Assembly (NCBI GenBank): GCA_905250075.1
Contig: CAJNOP010000326.1
Coordinates: 62,001-126,000 of the forward strand
From: Rotaria sp. Silwood1
Taxonomy: Eukaryota > Rotifera > Eurotatoria > Philodinida > Philodinidae
Reading direction: 5' to 3'
Length of the DNA stretch: 64,000 bases
Below, in pieces: positions 11,341 to 21,626 of the stretch (position 1 is its first letter; every line of letters begins with the position of its first letter). Under the pieces are notes generated by a model that was given only the letters and a program-made list of their open reading frames with translations, did not search any database and had not been told where the DNA came from. The position numbers and the translations under genes are program-made.

Positions 11341-12447
11341 GATTTTTGATGAAAAACCTCTGTGTCCATCTGGGATCGAAAGCTCAGTAAAAATTTCGAC
11401 AAATGTATTCGATTTGATTCGGCGGAATCAAATCAAATCGAATCGCATTGAGTTGGACCGAATCCATCGAAACTGTCCTGTTCAAATTCATCGCTTCTGT
11501 TATATTTTAAATACAAATAAAAGATTTAAATGTACTGACTGCCGTTGCAGTACAAGATCGTTATTCGAAGTATGAAGTTTGTGATTTCAACCTGTCACAT
11601 AAATTGTCCACATGCCAGTGTGTTCATCTTAGACCATTAGAATACCCTGCCGTCATATCAACAGTGTGAGTGAAATGGCTTTACAGAGATACTCGAAAGA
11701 ACCGAAGAATACTGTAGAGATAAATTGTTACAAGCACTCTCTATCTCTTTCTCTCGCTCCTCTTGTTGTCAGACAGTTTGAATATTTACATTCTTCTCTT
11801 AAGAAAGAAACCTCAAATGGTTGATACAAGCAGGCATAGCCTCCAAAATAATAAGCCGTATCAAGGGCATCCCGTCAATATGCATTCTGTGCTTATTATT
11901 ATTTTCTGAGGCGGTTGAGTCAGCGGTGCTACAAGCTGTGAAATATAATTTACATACACAGTTGCATTACTGATCATTAGTGGTATTTTCATTCATTTCA
12001 ATGGCTAAAGCACTCTTGAGCTCTAACGATTACTTCGCCACAGAGCCAAATGATCAGTCTTCAATTTCGTAAGGTTAGTCATTAGAAACATGATAGAGAG
12101 TATCATAAATGCGTTTTCTTTCGAGTTAGATGTCAATCGCAGTTGTTTCGAAAAAAGGCTGCCAAGTGAACTCAATATTCACTAGACTCAGCCGACTATA
12201 CAACGAAAACTGTGAATAAAGAGAAAGGTGGCACAATATAATTGAAGTGCTCTTATGGAGATCCTAACATATGACACGTTCTACAGAATCGATTCAAATG
12301 ATCAATTGTTCAATTTGTTTCGATCTCTGATATACATTCAAAAGTTCATTGCGTCTTCATGCATTGCTAAATATAACTGAAACAGACTCTGTATTTCAAA
12401 TTAATGGATATAGTCCATGAGAAGAAATGAAATCTTTCTTCCAATGA
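11341..12447. other. No supported gene; small ATTCG cluster
   Basis: 11405-11465 contains mixed ATTCG/CGAAT units related to the arrays at 14.3 and 15.4 kb. Around 11845-11930 there is an imperfect hairpin (AAATAATAAGC against GCTTATTATTATTTT). No protein-coding signal is recognised. Confidence 0.45.
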
Positions 12448-13072
12448 TTACAATTCGTTTTGTCTCTGTGATGCTTTATTTACTTTTTCACAGGCTCTTC
12501 GACTCTTCCTCGTGGCTCCTACACCAACATGAACTACATATGTGAGGATGTGTGGACGAGGGAGAAGTAACTTTAAGAAAGATTCGGCTTTCACTGGAAT
12601 CTGTAGATTACTGTCTGTTCTCTTACTTGTTATCGGTGGACACAGTTGTCGATTGAAACTGGGCACCGGATAACAAACAGGAAGATTATTACATCGAGGA
12701 TGATGAACACATCTATGGTTAGGTTCACGACAAAGGTTGTTTGAGCTTTCGCATGTAACTAGCTCAGAACAATCCACGAATTCATCGACACAAATGCCAA
12801 GATCAATAGCACCTGCTATATGGAAACAGGCGCACGCACTACTTGGCGAACATCGATCATATTGAGAAATCCCATGGCATGCTTGAGATTTCACTCGAAC
12901 TAGCGACATACTAAATTAATAGCAGAACATGTAAAACAAAACAACAATCAAACCTGCAAAGCTTAAAAGGAAGATTGTGCAACATTAGATGAATAGGAAG
13001 AAAAAGATTTTATAATTACCTGAATAGAACGAATATGGAACAAAGAATTACTGTTGAAACCATCGCTTGCAT
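12448..13072 (-). CDS. Secreted Cys-rich protein, two exons
   Basis: Exon 1 (13020-13072) encodes 17 codons plus 2 bases, beginning 'MQAMVSTVILCSIFVLF', a clear signal peptide. A GTAATT donor, a 109-base intron and an acceptor ending ATTTAG lead to exon 2 (12448-12910). The phase joins correctly through an AGT codon. The mature region has about 14 Cys in a compact domain ('SACACFHIAGAIDLGIC', 'CREPNHRCVHHPRC', 'NLPVCYPV'), then a basic tail. Total about 171 residues. I do not recognise a named family; the domain resembles small secreted Cys-rich proteins of rotifers (from memory, not checked). A TATA box lies upstream. The intact frame and clean splice sites argue for a functional gene. Function unknown. 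Confidence 0.72.
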
Positions 13073-13103
13073 TGAAATGAGACAATATAGTGGCGGTACC
13101 CGT

Positions 13104-13112
13104 CTTTATATA
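13104..13112 (-). promoter_or_regulatory. TATA box of the Cys-rich gene
   Basis: TATATAAAG on the minus strand, about 32 bases upstream of the exon 1 start codon at 13072. This implies a very short 5' leader. Confidence 0.55.
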
Positions 13113-13978
13113 CAATGAAGCAGTAATGTTTTTCACAATCGCCGAAAGTGAAGAAGTGCACGGCGCGATCTTTCGATAAATAGAAACTCGATATTGCTCC
13201 GCTGCTTTCTTAAGCACTTAATTTTTCTCCGAAAAAGTAATCTTTATAGAAGAAAAAAGCGTCGTAAAAGCAATATAGGATTGCTTCTGTGATATAAGCA
13301 TTTAATAGGCTCGTACCATCATTCGAAACATGCATATTGTTATTGTCAATCATCGACTCACTGTGTAATGACGACTTAGAACAATTGCAAGGACAAATTT
13401 CGTTTTTAATATTTGTATTATTATTATAAGCAGCTTACAGAAATTTGCATCTTGATCAAATCATAGTCCCAATCTGTAGCCAGCAACATTCATTTGCACT
13501 TTGGTCTGTGTCTTCGTTGCACCTCAAAGGTTTAATTGTTCGACTGCCATCTTCACATCTTATTTTTCACATAAACATGTCCAGTTTAAGAAAAGATCTT
13601 CTACAAAAATGGTGACGTGGCTACGAATGCGGCAAAGCCTGGGATAGTTTGCGAGCAAACAAGTGATTTCAAGGGTGAAGCAGATTGCTGCTCCCTCGGC
13701 AGAAACTTTTCTGACAGCTTGTGCCCTTTCTGTGAAGAATTTTCAGTCACGACACTATTCGAAAATCATTTCCCCAGCAAAACACTCATGCTCAATCGAT
13801 TCAGTCACTTTCGACTTAAGATCGCAGAGTCATTTGTCGCTCTCAAGTGAATGATGTTTAATTTTTTTCTCAACATCCTCCTTTCAGATCAGAGACTTGA
13901 CTACAGAAATCTTCCTTTAATCTCACCACCATCATTCTTGTTGTTATCATTGACTATCAAACAAAGTCCAAATCAAAG
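13113..13978. other. No confident gene
   Basis: Two overlapping plus-strand frames between 13617 and 13854 are open for 60-77 codons, but neither shows a domain, signal peptide or splice support. I cannot choose between them and call neither. Confidence 0.4.
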
Positions 13979-14075
13979 ATGCGGGTTGGCGTGAGATGAT
14001 GCGGGAGTGCCTATCGTTGTAAGTGTGTGAGTATTGGCGTGAGTGAGGAGTTTTCTATACATTCACGCCCACATG
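13979..14075. repeat. Telomere-like foldback tract, strongly diverged
   Basis: G-rich units (ATGCGGGTTGGCGTGAG, GCGGGAGTG, GTGTGTGAG) are followed by ATTCACGCCCACATG. Same polarity as the other foldbacks. Confidence 0.55.
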
Positions 14076-14289
14076 ACAGTCAGAATTACTCTTCTGAAGC
14101 TTTTTTCTTTTCCGCTGTCTAATTTTTTTGAGATTGGAAAGATTTTATCGTCATACAGAGAGATGAGTAAGTACCCTGCAGGTATCCTGAGCCACTGACA
14201 TCATGATCGGTTCGTTGAATATTTCACTGTCTATTCTAAATATTTTTCTGCAATGAGTAAGTGTGTATCAGAGCGCGAAAAAATTGGTA

Positions 14290-14505
14290 AAAGTTAGATT
14301 CGGTTCGATTCGATTCGACTGAACTTGGGTTCAACTCGATTCGATTCGATTCGCTTTTCCAAAATGCCGAATCGATTCGATTCGACTCGACAAAAGGTCT
14401 GCTCAATTCGATTAAATTCGGATTCGTTTTCAACTTTTAATATTCGATTCGATTCGATTCGATAGAGAAAAAATTTCAATTCGATTCGATTCGATTCGGT
14501 TTATA
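14290..14505. repeat. ATTCG pentamer array, left
   Basis: Runs of GATTCGATTCGATTCG interrupted by unique words, all with ATTCG on the plus strand. Translated, it gives meaningless SNRIE repeats. It matches a second array at 15385-15600 in the same orientation. Confidence 0.85.
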
Positions 14506-14644
14506 TTCTATGAAAAAAAGCCACATTATTAATTTTAAATTTCTATAGCTTTTTCGACAATATCGTCTCCCCGTGATGATAGATGATTCTCACTCGTCTC
14601 TATAAAAATATAATTTTGATAATCTCCAAATATATCAATAATAA

Positions 14645-15019
14645 TTATTTATTTTTACAAGAAAAAATATACATATAGTGAAGCATATTTAGATAAATCA
14701 AAAAAAATTTAAGAAAATTTATTTTCGATCGAACGAAGAAAAATAATGTCATTGCCTGTTGATGGATCAAGGCTATTTTTTGTGTTTGATTTTTAGAAAA
14801 ATGATTTCCTGATCGAGGAGAAAGAATGAATGAACTAATACTAGTTTGATCAGATGATTCATTTCGATGACAACGATGACCATATAAATTAGCTGTGCTG
14901 GAATCTATATATTTGTATGTATCAAAACATGTTTTGCATGAAACGAAACCGGGTATAACTTCATATGTTTTTACTTTGTCATTCTTTACTTTTGCCGGAA
15001 ATCGAACGTATTCCAGCAA
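14645..15019 (-). pseudogene. BED zinc-finger (hAT transposase N-terminus) fragment
   Basis: The minus strand encodes 'FVSCKTCFDTYKYIDSSTA' followed by NLYGHRCH. This fits the C-x2-C...H-x-(C/H) BED finger that begins many hAT transposases, including the typical C..C...Y.Y..SS..NL..H spacing. After about residue 80 the frame becomes low-complexity and ends; no catalytic region follows. It lies between the two ATTCG arrays. A domesticated BED protein is possible but the frame is short. Confidence 0.55.
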
Positions 15020-15384
15020 GATGCCGTTGCTTGCTTCCTTTCATTACAAATTACTTCAAAATTTTCATTATCTTCAAGTAATGCATGTCGAATAGAAGAT
15101 GTTGAATAAATTCATGTTGTTGAAGATAATGTACGAGTTGGTGTTGCACAAGAAGAAGTAGATGATGAAGTATCGTCAGCGTTTAACATAGTTATTTGTG
15201 ACATTTATCTAAAATTTAATTACTAACATTAGACCGCCGTTTAGCCTGAACGAGAAAAAGAAATGAATGAGATAACACGTTCTTTGTTACGGTTATCTTT
15301 TATATCAATTCATATGCACTCGTCCATAACTAAATATAAGAAAAACAAAAGAGGGCGTTGTCAACCGAATGAGTGAGAAAAAAT

Positions 15385-15600
15385 TTGATTCGATTCGACT
15401 CGACCAGCATATTGGTCAATTCGATTCGATCCGATTCGCTGTTTTACTGTCTTTATTCGATTCGATTCGACTCGACAAAAAAAAGGAACTATTCGATTCG
15501 ATTCGATTCGCCTATGATGATGTTCAATTCGTAATCGATTCGATTCGGCTGGGACAAGCCGAATAGGCGAATGATTCGATTCGATTCGATTCGTTTTCGA
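15385..15600. repeat. ATTCG pentamer array, right
   Basis: Same unit and orientation as the array at 14290-14505, about 900 bases apart, with the BED-finger fragment between them. It ends within a few bases of a telomere-like foldback. Confidence 0.85.
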
Positions 15601-15605
15601 GCTCT

Positions 15606-15662
15606 GGTGTGTATGGATGGGTGCTGGTGTAGAACTTGTATGAATCCACACTCACACACCCA
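15606..15662. repeat. Telomere-like foldback tract at a gene breakpoint
   Basis: GGTGTGTATGGATGGGTGCTGG, spacer, CCACACTCACACACCC. The next base pairs are the broken end of NHL copy B. Confidence 0.8.
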
Positions 15663-15957
15663 TGACTCGCCGATTCTCGTTATCGCAGATAATGAGACTA
15701 TCTGTTTCTTTGTCTATCAACACATCAATTGGTCGATCCAATTGATACAATTGATTTCCTTGTCCATAGCCACCAGCTACAATTTGTCCATTCGAATCAT
15801 CCATCTTCCATTGGACGAGACGATAATTGTACCAGTCAGCGAAGACCATCGTTTGATCATTATCAACGAAGAGATCGATAGGGCTACTAAGTTGATCGGT
15901 TGCATCGTCTAGTCTATAGCCTCCAGCAACGGTCACCCCATTCTGTACTCATTGGGC
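15663..15957 (-). pseudogene. NHL gene copy B, truncated
   Basis: Paralogue of the first third of the NHL exon at 8246-9162. It keeps about two repeats ('MVFADWYNYRLVQWK', 'GPIDVLIDKET'-like 'RPIDVLIDKETDSLIICD'), then stops at 'NRRVM' exactly where the telomere-like foldback starts. A conserved Trp codon near the exon start has become TGA ('NAQ*VQNG'). The remaining four repeats are absent. Copy B's upstream segment continues to about 17990. Confidence 0.8.
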
Positions 15958-17990
15958 ATTGACTGGAATATTAGGAATACCTGCAATGAACGAAAAAATA
16001 AAGGAATCATCGTTGTCAAAGAGATCCCCTTCTCTCACGGGAGCAAGAGCTACAAATGAGACATCCGTCTTCTCTGAAGGAAATTTGGTAAAACTTTCAA
16101 GAATGTTCGTTCTGGAGATAAAAATTCAGAAGCCTTTTCCTAGTTTCCTATAAAAAAAAGTATTTCGTAGCGATTCTTACATCGATGTGACTTCTAGTTC
16201 TTGAGAAGATCTTTTAGATTCCAAAAAGTAGAATCTTCGGAGTGGATGACAACTACACCTGGAGATTGCTGTAAGGATTTTTTTCCGAAAAAAAGCAATG
16301 CTAATTGGATGCAAGCTTTCGATAGGAAAACATTGGGATCTGAGGATTTTATGCGCAATTTCTAATTCAGAATCTTTTGCGGGATAATCATTTAAATGAA
16401 CATCAGATAAGAATTTAAGCAATAAAATAATGAACTATGTGAGACTCCTAAACTGAAAAATCCTTAGAAGATTCTACTTAGGTCATCCAAAACGTTCTGA
16501 GAACTTCAAAAATTTATTCATGAAGAAGGCATTCCATTGATCTCTCTACAGCAAATGTTCGAGGTAGTAGCCATGATACTCGATACAAAGCTCCGTCCTT
16601 TCAACCCCTTATTGAGATATCTTTTCATATCCAACAACATGCATTGAATTTAGCTCTTTGTTTATTACGCTAGTTGAATTGTTGTATCTGGATACGTAGA
16701 TATGTATACAGTCTACCGTGAACATATCTGAGCAAGTAAAAGCTTGGAAGATCAAAGCGAGATGAGTATTGTGGGTAAACCGTAACTTTAATTTCCCTCC
16801 GTCAAATTAACTATTTACGATATCTTTCACTTGTTGTTCATATTGCTGTGATGGAACTTTATACGACTTGATGATAGTGATTCTCTTTTGTTTGATAACT
16901 TTTTGACTTATGATTTTGAACATTCATCATCAGTATAAGTATGACTAATAGCTACTGCGGAGGACACTACATGATAAGTAATGGCCTAGCTGCCATAAAA
17001 AGAGTGACGAACATCGTTAGTTTTGCTATCGTTACCTGTGAATGAAAAGTGGATGACTTTTTTCTTCTGATGCCCATGATTTCCATTATGGTTTGGATCC
17101 AGTATTGTGACAGTGAGCCCACATCTAATAGTCAGTGATGATATCACATTGAAGCGCTGCACCACTTTCAAATCTCTGCCAATTTTTCAAGACTTTATGA
17201 ACGAGTGTGACTATAGAAATAATCAAAGAGCTCAATTCAATGAATGCTGTTGAATATGAAAAGATATTTCAATAATAGATTGAAAGGATGAAACTTTGAT
17301 CGAACATCATGGCAACTACATCGAACATTTGCTGTAGAGAGATCAATGGAATGCCTTCTCCATGAATAAATTTTTGAAGTTCTCAGAACTTTTTGGATGA
17401 CCTAAGTATCTACATCTTGTTAGGAGGATGTTGAATCCTTGAACAACAAAGGTCAAAATGTAACTTCTATGTTTTTGTAGAACTTAAGAATCAGTATGTT
17501 GATAGAATCTTAGCAAGATCATAAGAAGGTTTGCATGCATGCGAAACTGAGTCATTTGAACAGAACTTCAAGTGCATCTTTGGAATGTGATACCTTGTAC
17601 ATTTTAGATACTGAGTAGATTAACGCTGATCCTATCTGGTCTCTGTATAGAAAAAAATTGAGATATATGAATATTATGTGTAATTTAGACAGCGTGGTTC
17701 TTCATGAGATAGCGAGAAACAGTTATACATAACTGTGATAGGTTCTGGTGAAAATGAGCTTCAAACCATTGTATTAGGATCGTAGAAGAAAATATTGATG
17801 ACTAAACAATATACTCTGTCAAAATCTGAAATTCTAAAACATGAGACAATATTTTATCAGAATGTTGCTATAATCCTAATGTAATACTTGTTCTGAGTAT
17901 ACTTCTTTGAACTACGATGTCATGTTTACTGTAATGAGGTATCAGGAAAAAGGATTTTGGAATGCTTGGTACATAGATGTCGATCTAAAT
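15958..17990. repeat. Duplicated NHL upstream segment, copy B, with insertion
   Basis: Paralogous to copies A and C. Shared landmarks include a 'TTTCCTAGTTTCCTAT' block near 16135 and, after the insertion, 'CATCTTGTTAG' and 'AGCAAGATCATAAGAAGG'. It is interrupted by a mariner-like element at 16477-17406. Copies B and C are adjacent, so they form a tandem duplication. Confidence 0.75.
16477..17406. mobile_element. Mariner-like element with long TIRs and TA target duplication
   Basis: The ends are inverted: CTTAGGTCATCCAAAACGTT at left and the complement of CTTAGGTCATCCAAAAAGTT at right, with similarity extending about 190 bases inward. TA flanks both sides (16475-16476, 17407-17408). Removing the element and one TA gives GATTCTATCTACATCTTG, which matches the uninterrupted site in copy C (18505-18540, GATTCTATCTGCATCTTG). 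The termini resemble mariner-group TIRs. The interior holds no recognisable transposase, so it is probably non-autonomous. Confidence 0.88.
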
Positions 17991-17993
17991 TAG

Positions 17994-19160
17994 TGCCCAT
18001 CGGGCATTAACTGGAATATTGGAAATCACTACAATGAACGAAAAAGAAAAGGAATCATTGTTATCGAAGAGATCTCCCTCTCTCTTCAGAGAAAGAGCTA
18101 TGAAGGAGGCATTCATCTTCGAAGGGAATTCGGTAAAACTTTCGAGAGTGCTCTTTCCAGAGATAAAAATTTAGAAGCCTTTTCCTAGTTTTCTATCAAA
18201 AAAAGGATTTCGTAACGATTCTTACATCTATGTCACTTTTAGATCTTGCTAAGATCTCTAAGATGCCAAAAAAGTAAAATCTTTGCGGTGGATGAAAACT
18301 GTACGTGGAGATTGCTGTAAAGAGGTTTGCCGAGAAAGAGCAATGCTAATTGGATGCAAGCTTTCGATAGGAAAACATTGGGATCTGAGAATTTTATTCG
18401 TAATTTCGAATTCAGAATCTTTTGCTGGATGATCATTTATATGAACATCAGACAATAATCTAAGTAATAAAATAATGAACTATATGAGACTCCTAACCTG
18501 AAAAAACCCTAAGAAGATTCTATCTGCATCTTGTTAGCAGAATTTTGAATCGTTGAACAACAAATGTGAAACGTAATTTCTATGTTTTTTCGGAACTTTA
18601 AGGATGGATCTTAGCAAGATCATAAGAAGGTTTGTATGCATGTGAAATTGAGGAAATTTGACAAGGTTCCACGTGGATATCTGAAATCTGACGTTTTCTA
18701 CTTTTAAAATGGTGATAAGACTAATGCTAATCCTATCCAGGTTCTCCATGGGAAAAGATAAGGATTTAGTTAGCTATCTACAGACACGAGCTGAGAATAT
18801 TCTTTTTGTGACTTGGAAAGTAGAGGCTTACTCAGAGAGGTCAAAAGAGTAACGGTATGATATTATCAGATTTTCGAGCAAATCTGCTACAAACAATCAT
18901 GTGAAAATTTTAGAATGATTTCTATGAATTCTAGACGAGGATCTTAGCCATAAAATAAAGAACAGTGTCACAATCCAAAACTAAAAAAATGCTCAGGTTT
19001 TATTTGCATCTTACTAGAATGCTGATGCTAAATATTTGAGCTACTATGGGTGTGGCTGGATATGAGTGTTCGTATTTTTCACTTGCACCTACACCCATAT
19101 TTACACTCACACACACTTTATAAGACTTCAATGTTGTTACAATTTTGCAGCAAATGACTT
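17994..19160. repeat. Duplicated NHL upstream segment, copy C
   Basis: Starts GTGCCCATCGGGCATT like copy A and retains the splice acceptor of the NHL exon, but no NHL coding sequence follows. It supplies the empty site for the mariner-like insertion in copy B. Confidence 0.78.
19047..19117. repeat. Telomere-like foldback tract
   Basis: GGGTGTGGCTGGATATGAG, spacer, CACCTACACCC, then ACACTCACACACAC. Orthologous in position to the tract at 10279-10336. Confidence 0.75.
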
Positions 19161-20080
19161 ATTAGTTTAATATTGATCTGTAAGAACGTATATCAAATAT
19201 AAAAAAACTCAAAAGAACTTGAAATTTGATATAGTTTCCTATGTCAGCAACATTCAACTATAATAAGTCATTTTTACAAGATGATAACAAGATTTATATA
19301 ACTAAAAATTCATCTAAATTATATTTCAAGTAACGCTGATCTATGGAATATGTTACAGATCTCTCTATAGATGTATTCAATTAAAAAAAACCGTATGTTT
19401 ACTAACATGCAAAGACATACAATTAAAATTATGCTACGTTTACGAAGTTCATTGAACTATTTATTGCGCGCGCTGTATACAAAGATTGTTTCATAGATTT
19501 TCTGCCATTTTGAGTATTTTGTTCTATCGTGTCGAATATATAAAAGTTTAACAGACATAGACAATATATATTCGGAACGTGTGGACTATGATCAAAAATC
19601 CACTATACTCTCAGTTGACATTATTATAAAGAAAATACTTTATTAGAAAACATGCAAAAATCTTTTTTACCAAATTTATTTTCTACTCGTTGTTATTTTG
19701 TTAGAATGAGAAAATCACTATGATTCATTTTTATCATTTTGTGTTTTTATGAATTCTAATGATAAAATCGGTTTAGATGTTGTTTTTGTTTTACATGTTT
19801 AAGATAAAAATATAATGATAAATAAATTTGGTAAAATTTATTTTTAATACTTTTACTAATAATTTATCCTCTGACTAAAGATATCAGTCGAGTGCAATAA
19901 ATTTTGAGCGATAACTTAAATATGACATTTAAAGATGTATTTTTGTATGTCTGCTCCACTTGGTATAGTCGACAAATACAAAAACAAAATCAAAATGGTC
20001 TCGAAACTTATGAAATATAGATATTTGCTTCTTCCTCATCTGTGTTGATACGTAAGTGAAGTTAGCACCAGATTCGAGTA
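19161..20080. other. No supported gene
   Basis: AT-rich, with no recognisable domain on either strand. Confidence 0.5.
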
Positions 20081-20084
20081 TTTC

Positions 20085-20650
20085 TTGTCCCGATTCGCTT
20101 TCTTACCTATGTTACCTCTCTAAGCACTTGTGTTAGGTGCAAAATTTTATGCTCTATCGAATGGTGCTTGTTTCAAGGTGGGTCATCGGGCAAAAAACAC
20201 CACTTTCCCCCGAAATACTGGTTTTTTCCCTGTGTAACAATAACAAATATCCTGTATTTCTTGTCAGGATTCGCTCTACAGCTTGTGTTAATCTTCTAAC
20301 CAAGTGTGTTAGATGCAGAATTTCATTCTCTATCCAATGGTTGTATTTTCAAGTGGTATTATTGGCCAAAAAAGGCGACTATACCCCAAATACTGGGTCC
20401 GAGACTACAGTTTGGGTGTAATCCTTGTCCTGATTCGCTACACAACTTGTGTTAACCTTCTAATTGAGTGTGTTAGATGCAGAATTTAATTCTCTATCGA
20501 ATGGTACTATTTTCATGTGATGTTTACGAGCAGAAAGAGGGTTACACTCCAAGCATTGGGTCTAGGGCCAGATCCAGAGTGTAAGCCTTGTCTCGATTTG
20601 CTGTACTAGCTGTGTTTACTTTCTAATGGATGGAGTTGTGTGATAAAGTT
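20085..20650 (+). repeat. Tandem repeat, period about 165-176 bases, ~3.3 copies
   Basis: The landmark CTTGTC-x-GATTCGCT starts units at about 20092, 20268, 20432 and 20595. Each unit then has a TTGTGTTA block, 'GTGTTAGATGCAGAATTT', a CTCTATCGAATGG block and a TACTGGG(T) block. Copies differ by perhaps 20 percent. Not coding. Confidence 0.75.
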
Positions 20651-21626
20651 AAGTCAATATGGAAGGGGAGAATATTGTAGGGAAGAACGGACGAAGAATA
20701 TCGCTGTTGCCCAATATGTTCGGACTAGCCGCCTTGTTTTGGAAGGAAGCTCTCGCTGGTTTGTTCCAACGGTGTGCATTGTCTGTCGAAAGAGAAACGG
20801 TGTGTGAAGATTTGGTTTTTATGTATTGGTGGGTGTTGAAAGGAAATTTGTTTGATGAAGAATGGTTTTCTGAGTTTTCATCAGCGTTGCTGAGCAGACC
20901 AATTTTTTATCGTTGTTAGCAATTTTTACTATGGAAAGGTTTATTTTCAGTCTATCGATGTCGAAGTTTAGTTCATTCGTAATATATTGATCTGGTGAGG
21001 AAGGATGTCGGTGGTACGAATACTAGGCGTCTATAGAATCTTCTTCCCTCATGCGACCCACCGATGGTAAGAAGCTATACAGAATATCTATGAAATCGGT
21101 GACATGTGCATAGGCTTTTTGGACTTTGTAATGTTATGAGAGCTTCTCGCATATTATTGATGTATTTTATTCGCCTTTGTGTTTTAAGGTGATGAACAAT
21201 GTTCATGAAGCTGAACAGTTCAGATTTCGCTAAGCTTTGAGAATCACATGATAGTGCAGATTGATTGTTATAGCCGTATGCTTCTTTTTTTACCGAAGAA
21301 AATTCACAAGCTCCGATGGCCTAAGCGAAAAGAAAGTATTTTGTAGACATAATGATAGTGTAGAAGCATTGTAGAAAACAATATTCATGTAAATCAGTGA
21401 TTTTGAGAAGCGGTAACAAGATCAAAAAATCAAGTTAGAAAAACAAAAAAGTAATAAGCGTTAAGTTTAAATCAGTTTATGTATAAAAGGCATGCACAAC
21501 AGTTACAATAAGTAGCATGAAATATCAGCAGCGAGAACAAGAACAGTAATCATGCATATGGAACAATAATAACGTTGTACGTACGCATAAAATCGAATAG
21601 CATTAGGTTATTGTCAAGAAAAAGTT
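20651..21626. other. No confident gene
   Basis: A plus-strand frame of 86 codons at 20659-20919 has no recognisable domain and starts inside the end of the tandem array. It is left uncalled. Confidence 0.4.

Noticed and set aside
14236..14479. Open frames encoding repeated SNRIE peptides (also at 15361-15651)
   Set aside because: They are translations of the ATTCG pentamer arrays; periodic DNA, no protein signature.
20659..20919. 86-codon plus-strand frame
   Set aside because: No domain, splice support or signal; it starts next to a tandem repeat.
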